A stretch of DNA of 64,000 nucleotides from Diplosphaera chodatii (Eukaryota > Chlorophyta > Trebouxiophyceae > Prasiolales > Stichococcaceae): contig JAALGY010000023.1 in NCBI GenBank assembly GCA_032358165.1, forward strand, positions 1,426,001 to 1,490,000, read 5' to 3'. This document shows, piece by piece, positions 49,401 to 59,516 of this stretch. The translations under genes were made by a program, and so were the position numbers. The notes beneath the pieces are model-generated. The model saw nothing but the letters and a program-made list of their open reading frames with translations, had not been told where the DNA came from and did no database searches. Position 1 is the first letter of the stretch. Each line of letters opens with the position of its first letter.

Positions 49401-51201
49401 AGGATCACCAGCCTTCGGCAATCTCACGTGCTGGCACACATGCCACGGGTCTCACCTGGCAGTCAGAGTGCGGGTGTTGTTGCGCTCCTTCGCCAGCAGC
49501 GCGGCGTGTTCCCGCTCAAGCGCAGAGCATGCCGCGGCAAACAGCTGCTTGTACGCTGCACGCACTTCCTTCTGCACATCGGCCGGCGGCAGTGGCCGGC
49601 GTGCTGCCTCCTCGGCGTATGCCGTCTGTGCAGCTCGCAGCTCCTTCCAGGCAGTGCCGACGGCTGGGTTGGCGTCGTCTCCATCCTGGAAGAGCGACTG
49701 TAGCTTGTCAGACATGGGTGTTGGCGGCTGACACCTGCTGTACAGATGGTCAATGTACATTGACAGCTCCTGCAGCCTCTCTAGGGTACCTCATCACGCT
49801 GTGCGTCTGCCGACAGCATGGCGGGCTCACGCAGCGGAAAGCCCAGCAGCGTGGCGCGTTCCGCCTTGGCAAGGGCGCCCAGGATCGTGGTCACGGCCAC
49901 CGCCTCGTCCCGGCCCCTGCCAAAGTCCGCGCTCACCATACTCTTGATGGCCTGTGGAACCCATCGCCGTTTGCCTGGCAGCGGTCCGAGGCGAGATGGA
50001 CATGTTGTGTCATGGGCAGGGCATGTCAGGGAGCGGGGTGCACATCGCATGCTTGGTCGACGTGTTTAACTGTGTGCCCGTACAATCTGGCCACCTGCAC
50101 GAGCACTCCCCACTCGTCGCTGATGCCCGCCAGCAGCAACTGCGCGAGCAGCCGCAGCAGTGTGCGCCTCCGCACAAGCGACTGCTCGCCTTCTGCAGCG
50201 CCGCCGTCCAGAGCAGCCCCAAAGGCACGCACCACGCCCCGCCCGAACTCCGCATACTGCTGATGGAGCGCAGAACATACCTGCAGGCAAGCCACATCCG
50301 CATGACGCTGACACGCGGTCGGGCACACTGATGCATACGAGCTGTTTGCAAGCACTACTGCACCCTCTTCAAGTGCGGCAATGCCCACGATGTTGTGAGG
50401 TTTATCACCTCGACGGCTGCAGATAAGTCCTTCGCCCTGATGGGCGCCTCCGCCACAGCTGCGACTGCCTCTGTCACGTACTGCACGTGAAAGCAGTACC
50501 CTCGGCCAGCTGCCGGTGTTGTGCAGCACTGCATGCACCAACCGGTGCTGAAATGCCATGCCCAGGACGCACCCTGCTCTGGTTGACCCTTTCAATGTCG
50601 GCCAGCACCGCCTGCTTCGTGTCCTCCGACAGCGCCCGGAGACGCTTGAGCAGCGCATTGTTGCGTTTGATGCTCGAGTCACGGATCTTCAGCACATCCT
50701 CTGCGCATGACGGTGTGCATGTGATTGCGTCTACTGCAGCAGAATCGATGCTGCGGCCAGGAGGGAATGTACAGGTAGAAGTTCCAACCAGCCACCCAAT
50801 TGTGCCGACTATGGCGCTCAGTGAGTACCTGTAACAGGGCTGGTGCGTGTGTTGGCTTCGCATAAGACCCGCTGCTGCTCAAGCGTGCGTTCGGCTGCTG
50901 CGTACGCCGCTGCGGCACCCTGTGAAGGACATCAAAACAGTGGCTGAGAGATCATCACAGCCATGCTAAGAAGTGAGTTATACCTCAAGATGATAGTGAG
51001 ATGGTTCAACTCCAGGACTGCGCACCTCGATGACCGCGGGCGATGCCTCTCCTGCCGCTTCCGTAATATCATTACCCTCGGCAGCATCATGGGCAGCCTG
51101 TATGTATTGAAATGCAAACAATGGCGATGTTAAGATACATACGCTCGAATGCCATGCGGTTTGTCATTGAGGAGCGTGCGCACCTTGACGGTGTCGACCA
51201 T
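43430..51201 (-). CDS. UPF2: UPF2, nonsense-mediated mRNA decay scaffold with three MIF4G domains
   Basis: Twenty-five exons join in phase to 1172 residues: complement 51184-51201, 51026-51097, 50829-50919, 50573-50700, 50409-50480, 50095-50280, 49790-49951, 49456-49727, 49046-49220, 48579-48831, 48364-48440, 48070-48177, 47811-47913, 47520-47677, 47225-47344, 46927-47001, 46687-46794, 46408-46538, 46211-46290, 45820-45991, 45457-45601, 44953-45151, 44578-44759, 43899-44039, 43430-43720. UPF2 bridges UPF1 and UPF3. MIF4G-1: IKRNNALLKRLRALSEDTKQ, LHQQYAEFGRGVV. MIF4G-2: LLPYYARITATL, VRFLGELVKFRLI, SAKNLDARQTMLLEHAYF. MIF4G-3: YHPPLGVRLIDALLEDIRTG, LLGEAYNYRLL, IVLLETCGQYFGKG. An acidic stretch at about 955-1000 precedes the UPF1-binding region (TDEDFEREFSELMGG) and a Gly/Arg-rich tail. 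The first exon (MVDTVK, 18 nt) is the weakest part. Confidence 0.92.
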
Positions 51202-51605
51202 GCCTCATGGAGTGACGCAGCTGATACACACGCCTGTACCAACACTGGCACTAGTTTGGCATACGATTCTCTGCATGCAACTCAGCAAACGCAGCCACTT
51301 TAGTGTTGGATGGTAGAGCACAGAAGCACTCAGCACAGGGTGGGGCTCCACAGCAACCCTTCACTGCTTCACAGCTTTCAGACAACTCGGACAATCACAG
51401 GGTACAAATGATGTCTGCAAAGCCACTTTGCGTGCACGTCATAGGGTCAAATAGCAGGTCTTTGCCAAACCGGTCGACCTGGTTAGGTAGACGACAGGCA
51501 ATGCTGTGAGGGTTGCGCATCTCATGTGAGATTGGTGCTGACCACCTTTGCACAGTGTCGTTTCGGAACGGCACATGGCCATGATGTGATGACCTTCTGT
51601 CCGAA
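51202..51605. promoter_or_regulatory. divergent upstream region of UPF2 and MAEA
   Basis: A 404-bp region between outward-facing starts with no supported exon. If the 18-nt UPF2 first exon is wrong, the true one should be here. Confidence 0.4.
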
Positions 51606-54131
51606 ATGGCCGGTGCAGAGACGATAGAAACGCCGCTGTTGCGGGTGAGTGCGTGCTTTGCGTCTTGAATCACTGCCTCGAAAAGGATTGGTGCGCGCCC
51701 TGACATTGCATCCTCTTGTCGTGCTGCCAAGCTATGCCTGCAAGTGCAGGTGCCATATGAGTCCCTCAAACGCACAACTCGGGACCGCAAGGGTGTCGTG
51801 GAGGAGGTCACGGCCATCATCGACGCGCTGCAGGCGGCTAGTTGCAATGCGACAGCAACCCCGCAGGACCTTCAGGGGGAGGTCCTCAATGATGTGGACC
51901 GTCGCGTTGGAAGCCTCAAGCGAAAGGTGTCTGGCAAGCATCGTGCCAATGCAGAAGCACTTGGCAGTGAACCAGCCAAGACGCCTGACGCCTAGTCCTT
52001 CTTCGGGTGCACCCCTGTAATGGCACTGCATCCAAGATACTGATCCACTTTTTCGTGCTTGCAGCTTGATGAGCTGGATGCAGTGGAGGCAGCGGAGCTC
52101 CGACGCTGCTGCGCACGGCTGGCACACCTGCAGGCATGCTCACTGACCGTTAGCACGAGCAGAAGATGATAGGGTTTCGCGTTGCTGTGCAGTAGGGTTT
52201 GCCCGTGCACGAAGGCTCGACCGTGTGCAGTATGTTCTGAGGTCCTCTGCTGGCGGCACCGACCATCCTGTACTTCTCCTGCACCCTCAGGAGATTGGGA
52301 TGCCGCGCAAGGATGCACTGCTAGAGTGGAACCGGCGGCGACTTGACCGGCTGCTGGTCGACCACCTGCTGCGACGCGGCTACCTCACTTCTGCGCTGCA
52401 CCTGGCACGTGACTCCGACATTCAGGTGCTGGGCAGTATGTGGGTGCACAAAGGTCATGGTCGTCATTTCTGCTGCACGGCCCCATACATCAAGTGCAAG
52501 TTGTTCCCATAGCGGCTGTGCCAAGCCCACTCTGCACATGACCTGCAGCAGGCATCACAAACACTACTTGCTGCGCAGGAGCTGGTGGATGCACACATAT
52601 TCGTCGAGGCGCAGAAGGTGGTGGATGCACTCAGGGCACACGATTGCGGGCCGGCGCTTGCATGGTGCAGCCAGCATGCTGCCAAGCTCAAGAAGATCAA
52701 GAGCCACAGTCTGGAGTTCAAGCTCCGCCTCCAGGTGCACTGCTGTCGTGCTTTGCTGTGAGGCACTACGATCGACATTCAGAAGCACAGTATCAACCAT
52801 AAAAGTGAGCAGCCCACTCTTGGAGGCATGCCCAAGGCATGTGATGGAGCAGGCTTGGCATGCGTCAGCAGGCCTGAGCGACACCCGCCTTGCACTCTGC
52901 AGGAGTATGTGGAGCTGGTGCGGCAGCAGGATGGCCCTGGGGCCATATCCTATGCAAGGGAGCACCTCAGCCGGTGGGCAGAGCCCTTCGAGGCAGAGAT
53001 GCAGCGCGCCTTCGCAGTGCTCGTCTTCACAGCCGACACGCAGTGCAGCAGATACCAGGTTCGTCAGCACCTGCTGCTGAGTATGCACCGCTGGTGCTCG
53101 CAGAGCCGTAGCGCCCTCTTGATTGCACAGTCGGCATGCGATGCCAGTTGGCTGTTGGCCATGCTCACGCTATATGCTCCATAGCATCATCTGTCAGCGG
53201 ATTTACATTGGCGCTTTGTAAGCTGGAGTTTGATTGCTTGGTTCGCGCTACAGGAGCTGTTCGACCCGGGGCGGTGGACCGAGCTGCAGGCGCTGTTCCA
53301 GCAGGACCTGTACCGCCTGCACTCGCTGACATCCACGTCGCTGCTCAACATCCACCTGCAGGTTGCCACACCGCTCTGTCCTCACTGCTGAGTACTGCTG
53401 CTGGTCCGATGGGAGACGTGAGCGCTGGCAATTGTCAGGAGGGGTCGAGCCTGCAGTCGGCAGCAACCCTGTCTAGTGAGCTCAGCCACCTACATGGGCG
53501 TGGGCCTGTCGTGTTACGTCGCATACTGCAGTGGCGATATACGTGTTGCACGAGCAGCTTGCTTTCAAGGAATTGCTTCACCGTGTGACACACCCACAGA
53601 TACGGACATGTTGCATCACGCTGAACTGTTCGGAATGGTCAAGCCCCCAGCTAGTGCTCTGCTGCCCTGCTTGCCCTCTGCACAGGTGACATCCAGATGT
53701 TGGTGCTGCAGGCGGGGCTCGCAGCCCTGAAGGTCCCGCAGAGTTTGGAGGAGGGCACAAACAAGGAGGACCCCCTGCATCTGGATGACTTCCGGCACCT
53801 CGCCTCCGCCCTGCCCTTCTCCAAGCACGTGCACTCCAAGTTGGTCTGTGCCATCACGCGGGCGCCCATGAACGAGCACAACCCGCCCATGGTGACACCA
53901 GCTGGTGCAGTATACTCCGAGGCCGGCATTAACGAGGTGGCAGCGCAGCACAGCGGTGTCTTTATTGACCCCTTCACAGGTCGGTATGTTGCAGTGGCGA
54001 TGTGTTCCACACTTTCATGACGAGAGGCTGACAGCTAGGTGTAACAACAAGCTATGACACCGATACCTATCTACTCACTTGCAGGCGTGAAGTACGAAAT
54101 GGCTGAGATGCGGCGTGCCTACATATCCTGA
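51606..54131 (+). CDS. MAEA: MAEA/GID9 (Fyv10) subunit of the CTLH/GID ubiquitin ligase
   Basis: Nine exons join in phase to 384 residues (human MAEA 396): 51606-51644, 51750-51926, 52065-52133, 52291-52425, 52579-52734, 52903-53058, 53254-53361, 53712-53979, 54085-54131. MAEA pairs with RMD5 to form the RING-type catalytic core of the CTLH E3 ligase. Visible parts: N-terminal VPYESLKRTTRDRKGVVEEV with a coiled-coil-like stretch; LisH (WNRRRLDRLLVDHLLRRG, YLTSALHLARDSDIQ); CTLH/CRA (ALAWCSQHAAKLKKIKS, LEFKLRLQEYVELVR, DPGRWTELQALFQQDLYRL); and a degenerate RING end (CAITRAPMNEHNPPMV, VYSEAGINEVA). The closing VKYEMAEMRRAYIS corresponds to the usual EVF..SQAEKVYIM tail. Intron 3 has a GC donor (CTGCAG|GCATGC). 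The ATG at 51606 gives MAGAETIETPLLR. Confidence 0.94.
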
Positions 54132-54282
54132 TTGTACGTTGCATATGGCGGTATCTGTGTTTGAGGTCTGTATCTGTTTTGACGGCATTGGCTCCTAGGA
54201 GCACTGCAACACACCCGACCCACCCAAACCACGAAATTCTGCAAATCCATGTCTGTCCTTCACCAGACCGACCACCCTGCAG

Positions 54283-54474
54283 CTACTTCTTTGCGTCCTT
54301 GTTGTCACCCCCGCCAGCTGCTTTCTTGGCCATCTTCTCCTGCAGCGCCTTGGCGTCCCGCTCCTTACGCTGCGATGCAGTAAGCCCGTCCTTGTCCTTG
54401 GCTTTCACGCCCGACTTTGCGTTCCGTGCTGCGGCGCGAGCACGGTCTGTCTCCCGCTGATTACCCCTCGTCAT
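54283..54474 (-). CDS. SERF/4F5 small EDRK-rich protein
   Basis: A single-exon frame of 63 residues that starts MTRGNQRETDRARAAARNAK, the diagnostic start of the 4F5/SERF family, and ends in a Lys-rich tail (KAAGGGDNKDAKK). An upstream alternative start would add nine residues (MAPAGKCTT), but the family begins at MTRGNQR, so 54474 is chosen. SERF proteins are small, charged and disordered; animal members accelerate amyloid aggregation, and a nuclear or nucleolar RNA-linked role has been proposed. Charged composition and length agree with the family. The stop is 152 bp from the convergent MAEA stop, and the start faces away from PP5. Confidence 0.9.
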   Translation of the reverse strand: MTRGNQRETDRARAAARNAKSGVKAKDKDGLTASQRKERDAKALQEKMAKKAAGGGDNKDAKK

Positions 54475-54995
54475 GGTGGTACACTTCCCAGCGGGGGCCA
54501 AGTCTTGATCCTGCGCGCCCTGACGCCGAGCTGCACCTCACGAATCCGTATCAAGGTGTGGCAGGGAAGCAGCAAAACCTGCGGCTGCGGTCCCTCCAAC
54601 ACACTCACGACCGTCGCACGCAGCGCCGACGCGCCACACGCGTAGGTGAGGGGCCGTTGAGGAACAGGACTTGTGCAGCGCCATGCTTCGCTGGCGCCAA
54701 TGGTTGAAAGGTACTGAAGCATACGCCAATTGCGAGGTTTCAGCATGCAAGCCAGCTCCCTGTTACAGCCTCTGCAGAACGCAGTCACCGATGCTGAGGT
54801 GTTCCGCGAAAGGGCAGGTAAAGGCTGAGCGGGGCTGAGTTGATGACGTAGAGCGGATCAATCTTAAAGACGCCGTCAAACGAGGGCATCAGAGGGCCGT
54901 AGTCACAGCAGTGAACGGCAGCATCTACTGTTGCATGTGTCTTGAGCCTCTCTGCACAGATTCACAATCGATTGCACATCAGTAAAGCGGGAAGC
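54475..54995. promoter_or_regulatory. divergent upstream region of SERF and PP5
   Basis: A 521-bp region between outward-facing ATGs. No supported exon or named element was seen. Confidence 0.4.
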
Positions 54996-57900
54996 ATGGT
55001 AGATGGTGCTGCGGGTCAGGAGGAGCTTCCCAGCAGCACTCCCAACGGGACGTCCCAGCATGCCAGCGTTGCAGAAGCATCTGCTGAGGACCGTAAAAAG
55101 GCATCTGAGTGGCGACTGAAGGGCAATGAGGAGTTCAAAAGTGAGCTGCACAGCGGGCCTCATCATGCGCATGTTTGCGTGCTGCCGGCCGCGTGCGCAA
55201 GCTTGCTTGTGCCACGGCTCTGCTGCTCTGACGCGAACCGAAGATGCACGTATTGACGTCTGCGTTGCTGAGGGTTCACTGGCTGTGGTGCAGAGAAGCA
55301 GTATCCCGCTGCTATTGAACACTACACCAGGTGCCGTGTGCATGCCCATGCTTTGCATCTGATGCAGCTGCAAGGCACTACATCAATCAAGCATGTCATG
55401 CTTTCATGTTTCATCGCTAGCTTTACACAGCTGAAAATAGTACAGACGCAAGTTCGCACGTGGCGCAGAGCTCTGGACCTAGACCCACAGAATCAGGCGG
55501 TGCTGTCAAACCGGTCGTTCGCATACATCCGCACAGAGGAGTACGGCAGCGCCATCGCAGATGCATCGGCAGCCATTGCAATGGACCCGAAGCTACCGAA
55601 GGTGAGTGTGCATGCGGGGCCGGCAGGCCGCCACTGGCAATGCAAGGCCCTGCACTGGGGGCGATGGCGCTAGAGGAGGTGCTTGACTCCAGCGGGGCTG
55701 GGGTCTTCCTTGTGCAACAGCATGGGGCTGCCAACGTGTCCAACCTGCCCGCGTGAGGTGCAACTGTTTTGCGGCGTGGTCGGCAGGGCTACTACAGGCG
55801 GGGCGACGCCAACTTTGCGCTGGGGCACTTCAAGCCGGCGCTCAGGGACTTCCAGAAGGCGGCGCGCCTCAGCCCCAAGGACCCCGACCTGCGGCGGAAG
55901 CTCACCGAGTGCGAGCGCATCGTCAAGCGCATGCGCTTTGAGGAGTCGCTGGCGCTGCCGGTGGGTGGTGGCCACCCTCATTGCTGTTGACGGTTGCCTC
56001 ACCGGGGCGTCAGGCTGTGATGGTGTCCCCATGCCCCTGGAGCCTGGCTGTGCCTCCTGCAAGATGCGCATCACGTGCACAAACGTCCGTGCTGACACGC
56101 AGGAGGAGGATGTGGTGCCGCCGTCTCAGCAGCTTGACCTGGCCAGCATGTCGGTGGAGGACGACTACCAGGGCCCGCGGTTAGAGGGTGGGCACCCGGT
56201 CCTCAGACCTGGGCACTGACTCACCTGCTTCGACAAGTGGACTGCCCTGCACACAGGAGTGGCTGCTGGTGTATGCACTGCTGCAACCGTGCAGACGAGC
56301 AGGGAGCATGTGCCCATCTGGTTCTCTGATGAACCACGACACTGTGCAGGCTCGCAGACAGAGGGCTACAGGATAACGCAGCAGTTCGTGGACAGCATGC
56401 TGGAGGCCTTCAGGGATCAGAAGAAGATCAGCGTGCGCTTCGCGTTCGAGATAGTCATGGGCGCGCTCGCGGCCCTCAGATCAGAGGCAACGCTCGTGGA
56501 TGTAGACGTTCCGTCAGGTATGTGGTCTGGGGTGTTGTTACCAATTTGTGCACATCAGCAGGCAGCACCCCCATCAAGGTGCATCAACCGGAGCGTCACC
56601 AGCGATGTCATCTATTGTTTCTCGATCACTGCAGGGGAGTCGCTCACAGTGTGTGGTGACATTCACGGCCAGTTCTATGACCTGCTGAACATTTTTGAGC
56701 TGAACGGCAAGCCGTCACCACAGAACCCGTACCTGTTCAACGGTGAGTGCCAGGCGCTGTGACTGGCTGGGTTGTTCCTACTTCTTTTGCCCACGCTCAC
56801 ACACCACAAGCACGACAAGCACTGAGTTGCAGTTTGTTGCTTTAGGTGACTTCGTGGACAGGGGATCATTCAGCGCAGAGGTCATCTTGACGCTGTTTGC
56901 GTACAAGTGGCTATACCCGCAGCACATGCACCTCGCACGTGGCAACCACGAGTCCCAGAGCATGGGCTCCATATATGGCTTCTACGGCGAGGTACGATGC
57001 GGAGTGATGACCCCTGACTGATCACTTCTGATGACCCCCCATTCGGGGTACTCAGCAGGTGTTGGCCGGGGTGCAGGATGGCGATGTCATCAACAGCGAC
57101 ATGTGCCCTTCAGTGCCGTGTTTGCCCCACAGATCAAGGCCAAGTACAACAGCCTGCTGGTGGACCTGTTCCGGGAGGCCTTCTGCTGGCTGCCGCTGGC
57201 GCACCTGCTGTCAAACAAGGTGCTGCTGGCAAAGCCGCCGCCTCGGGCTCCACCTACACAAATCAACAGCGTCTACGAGAAAGACCTACAGACTAGATAG
57301 GGGCTCCCACCCCAATGTTGGCACCGCAATATTCTGCTGTGAATGCGGCGTCCATGGCTGGTGTCTGCAGGTGCTGGTGGTGCATGGCGGCCTGTTTAGC
57401 CGGGATGGCGTCACGCTCGACGACATACGCGCCATCAACCGCAACATGTACGCCTGCCGCAGTCTGGTCCATGTGTCCAACGACTGCACCCTGCCCCAAT
57501 GTCTGCGTGCACTGTTCAACACAGATGCTGGCGGCCTGTTGCTGTGACCACCAGGCGTCTGCTTAGGAAATGGTGGGGCTCTACATGCCCGGCCAAACCC
57601 ATGGCGTGGTGCGCTTGAATGTGCTTGACCTCAGACCCCGCCTGTGCAGGGAGCCGCCGGGTGAGGGCCTCATGTGCGAGCTGCTGTGGAGTGACCCGCA
57701 GCCGCAGCCAGGCCGCAGCCCCAGCAAGCGGGGCGTGGGCGTCGGCTTTGGTATGCTGAGCCCGCCGACTTGAGGACCGCAGCAACGTGCTTGCAGCGTG
57801 GTTGTGACGGCATGTTTTAAGATGCAGAGCAAACCTTCCTGTCATCTGGCGCGACACCATACCATGTGCCGTCGGCAGGTCCCGACGTGACGAAGCGATT

Positions 57901-58466
57901 CCTGGATCAGAACAACCTCGAGCTCATTGTGCGGTCACATGAGGTGTGGTGCAGATCAGACCCTGGTCGACAGGATTGTCAGTTCAAACGCATTGACATT
58001 CGCACACTGACAAGCACCATGTAGAGACGGGATCGTTCCTTGCGATGTTGCAGGTCAAGGATGAGGGTATGTGTAACATGTGTAACAGCAATCATCAGCC
58101 GCATGCAGCATATGCTCCAACCAACACTTGCACTGACTTACCAACTAGTAGTTTACTGTGATTTGGCAGGCTTTGAGGTTGTGCACAGTGATTCGCTCAT
58201 AACGATTTTCTCGGCGCCCAACTACTGTGACCAGGTGTGTCATCGTGCTGGTGCGTCACGTTGGTACAGCCAAACATGGTCGAAGAATGGCCACAGTGAC
58301 GTCTGGACTGCTGTGCCATGCGCAGATGGGCAACAAGGGGGCGTTCATAACATTCAAGGGGGGCGACATGGTCCCTGCCTTCACCACATACTCGCAAGTG
58401 CCGCACCCAGATGTGCGACCCATGGCCTTTGCTGGCGGCCTAATGGCCTCTTTGATGGGTATGTAG
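54996..58466 (+). CDS. PP5: PP5-type serine/threonine phosphatase with N-terminal TPR domain
   Basis: Fifteen exons join in phase to 510 residues (typical PP5 about 500): 54996-55140, 55294-55330, 55469-55601, 55787-55960, 56103-56187, 56362-56517, 56635-56742, 56846-56991, 57133-57219, 57371-57447, 57650-57750, 57879-57943, 58054-58066, 58170-58234, 58326-58466. PP5 is an Hsp90-bound phosphatase. The TPR domain (about 30-150) keeps the carboxylate-clamp residues in [23 protein letters not shown] and [14 protein letters not shown]. Linker: [14 protein letters not shown]. The catalytic domain has all metal and phosphate motifs: [76 protein letters not shown] and [19 protein letters not shown] replaces the common GDTHG. 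Exon 58054-58066 is only 13 nt (VKDEG). The start at 54996 is the first ATG in frame. Confidence 0.96.
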
Positions 58467-59516
58467 TGCAGCTGCTGAGGTCGTGTGCAGGCAGCCATGT
58501 AGCTAGGAGTCTTCAATTTGACTGGGCTGGTTCAGCCTGTCGAAGGGCCGTGATTCTCGAGTATGCGGCGCTGTTGACCATTGGCTGATGAGAGTGCACC
58601 TGGTTTGGAAGAGAGGCATCAAGAATAAAGTGGATCAGTCCGGCATGATAGCACCCCAGTGCTTGCAAGCTCACAGTCCCTAGTTACACATGCATGCAGA
58701 GGCTATTCCACACCTGAGGTACACAAGGTTGCTGCCAAGGGAGAAGCTGCGGATGTGGCAGGCCACACGGCACATGCCCATGTGAGAACGACCCCGCGAA
58801 CCGGAGTGTTTGAGCAGTGGACGGCGCACACCAAATGTAATCCTGAATAGCCGTCGAGGAGAAGCCAACCGAAACGCCCCACAATCCTGAACAACAATAA
58901 CACAATACGCCCGGGCGAGATTCCCTCAAAACCCATTATCCATGATCATTGCAAAGCACATTTCACAATACCGTACGTTATATGCAAGAAGGAACACGTT
59001 ATTGCACTCCGCTGCTGCTGCTCAGCAAATGGCCACCAGTTGTGGCCTGGAGCACGTGCAAAACTGACAGGGTGCATACAACGCCGGCAACAACCCCTGC
59101 CTGGCGTCAAGGCCCTGCGCCCCTAATCACACAACACTGCTGGTGCACGGTAGCACCTCCCATATTGACCATGTCACTGGCTTGTGTCACTGCCACTCAG
59201 CCCAAGTGCTGAGGCACGTTTTTCAAACCCCGGGCATTACAGAACCATAATGTGTGGGCCTGAAGACGGACCCAAAAGATGCTCTGTTGAGGGGCACGAA
59301 CTGATGGGACCGTCTTCAGGCAGCACCTGGGCTATCTGTGCTCCCAGGTACCCCTGCACGTTGATGCGCGGGCACGCATATCTGCTTGTCTGCCTGCACT
59401 GCAGCCGGTGGACACCCTGCAGGACGCCGCAGCTGCCCGGCTAGCTGTGTGCTGGCTGCTGACGTTGGCATCAGAGGAGGAGCTGCCGTTGCTGCTGTCT
59501 GGAGCGGCGGGCGCCG
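58467..59516. other. convergent intergenic region between PP5 and the GATA gene
   Basis: At 1050 bp this is the longest gap in the window. It should hold both 3' UTRs. A TGTAAT at about 58834 might serve PP5. The imperfect hairpin at 59258-59321 lies in it. No coding exon was found. Confidence 0.4.
59258..59321. repeat. inverted repeat able to form a 16-bp stem (15 matched) with a 32-nt loop
   Basis: The left arm 59258-59273 (GCCTGAAGACGGACCC) pairs with the right arm 59306-59321 (GGGACCGTCTTCAGGC) with a single mismatch. It lies about 200 bp beyond the GATA stop on that gene's strand, so it is probably in the GATA 3' UTR. It may be a structured 3'-UTR element or the trace of a small mobile element; nothing ties it to a known RNA family. 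Confidence 0.5.
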
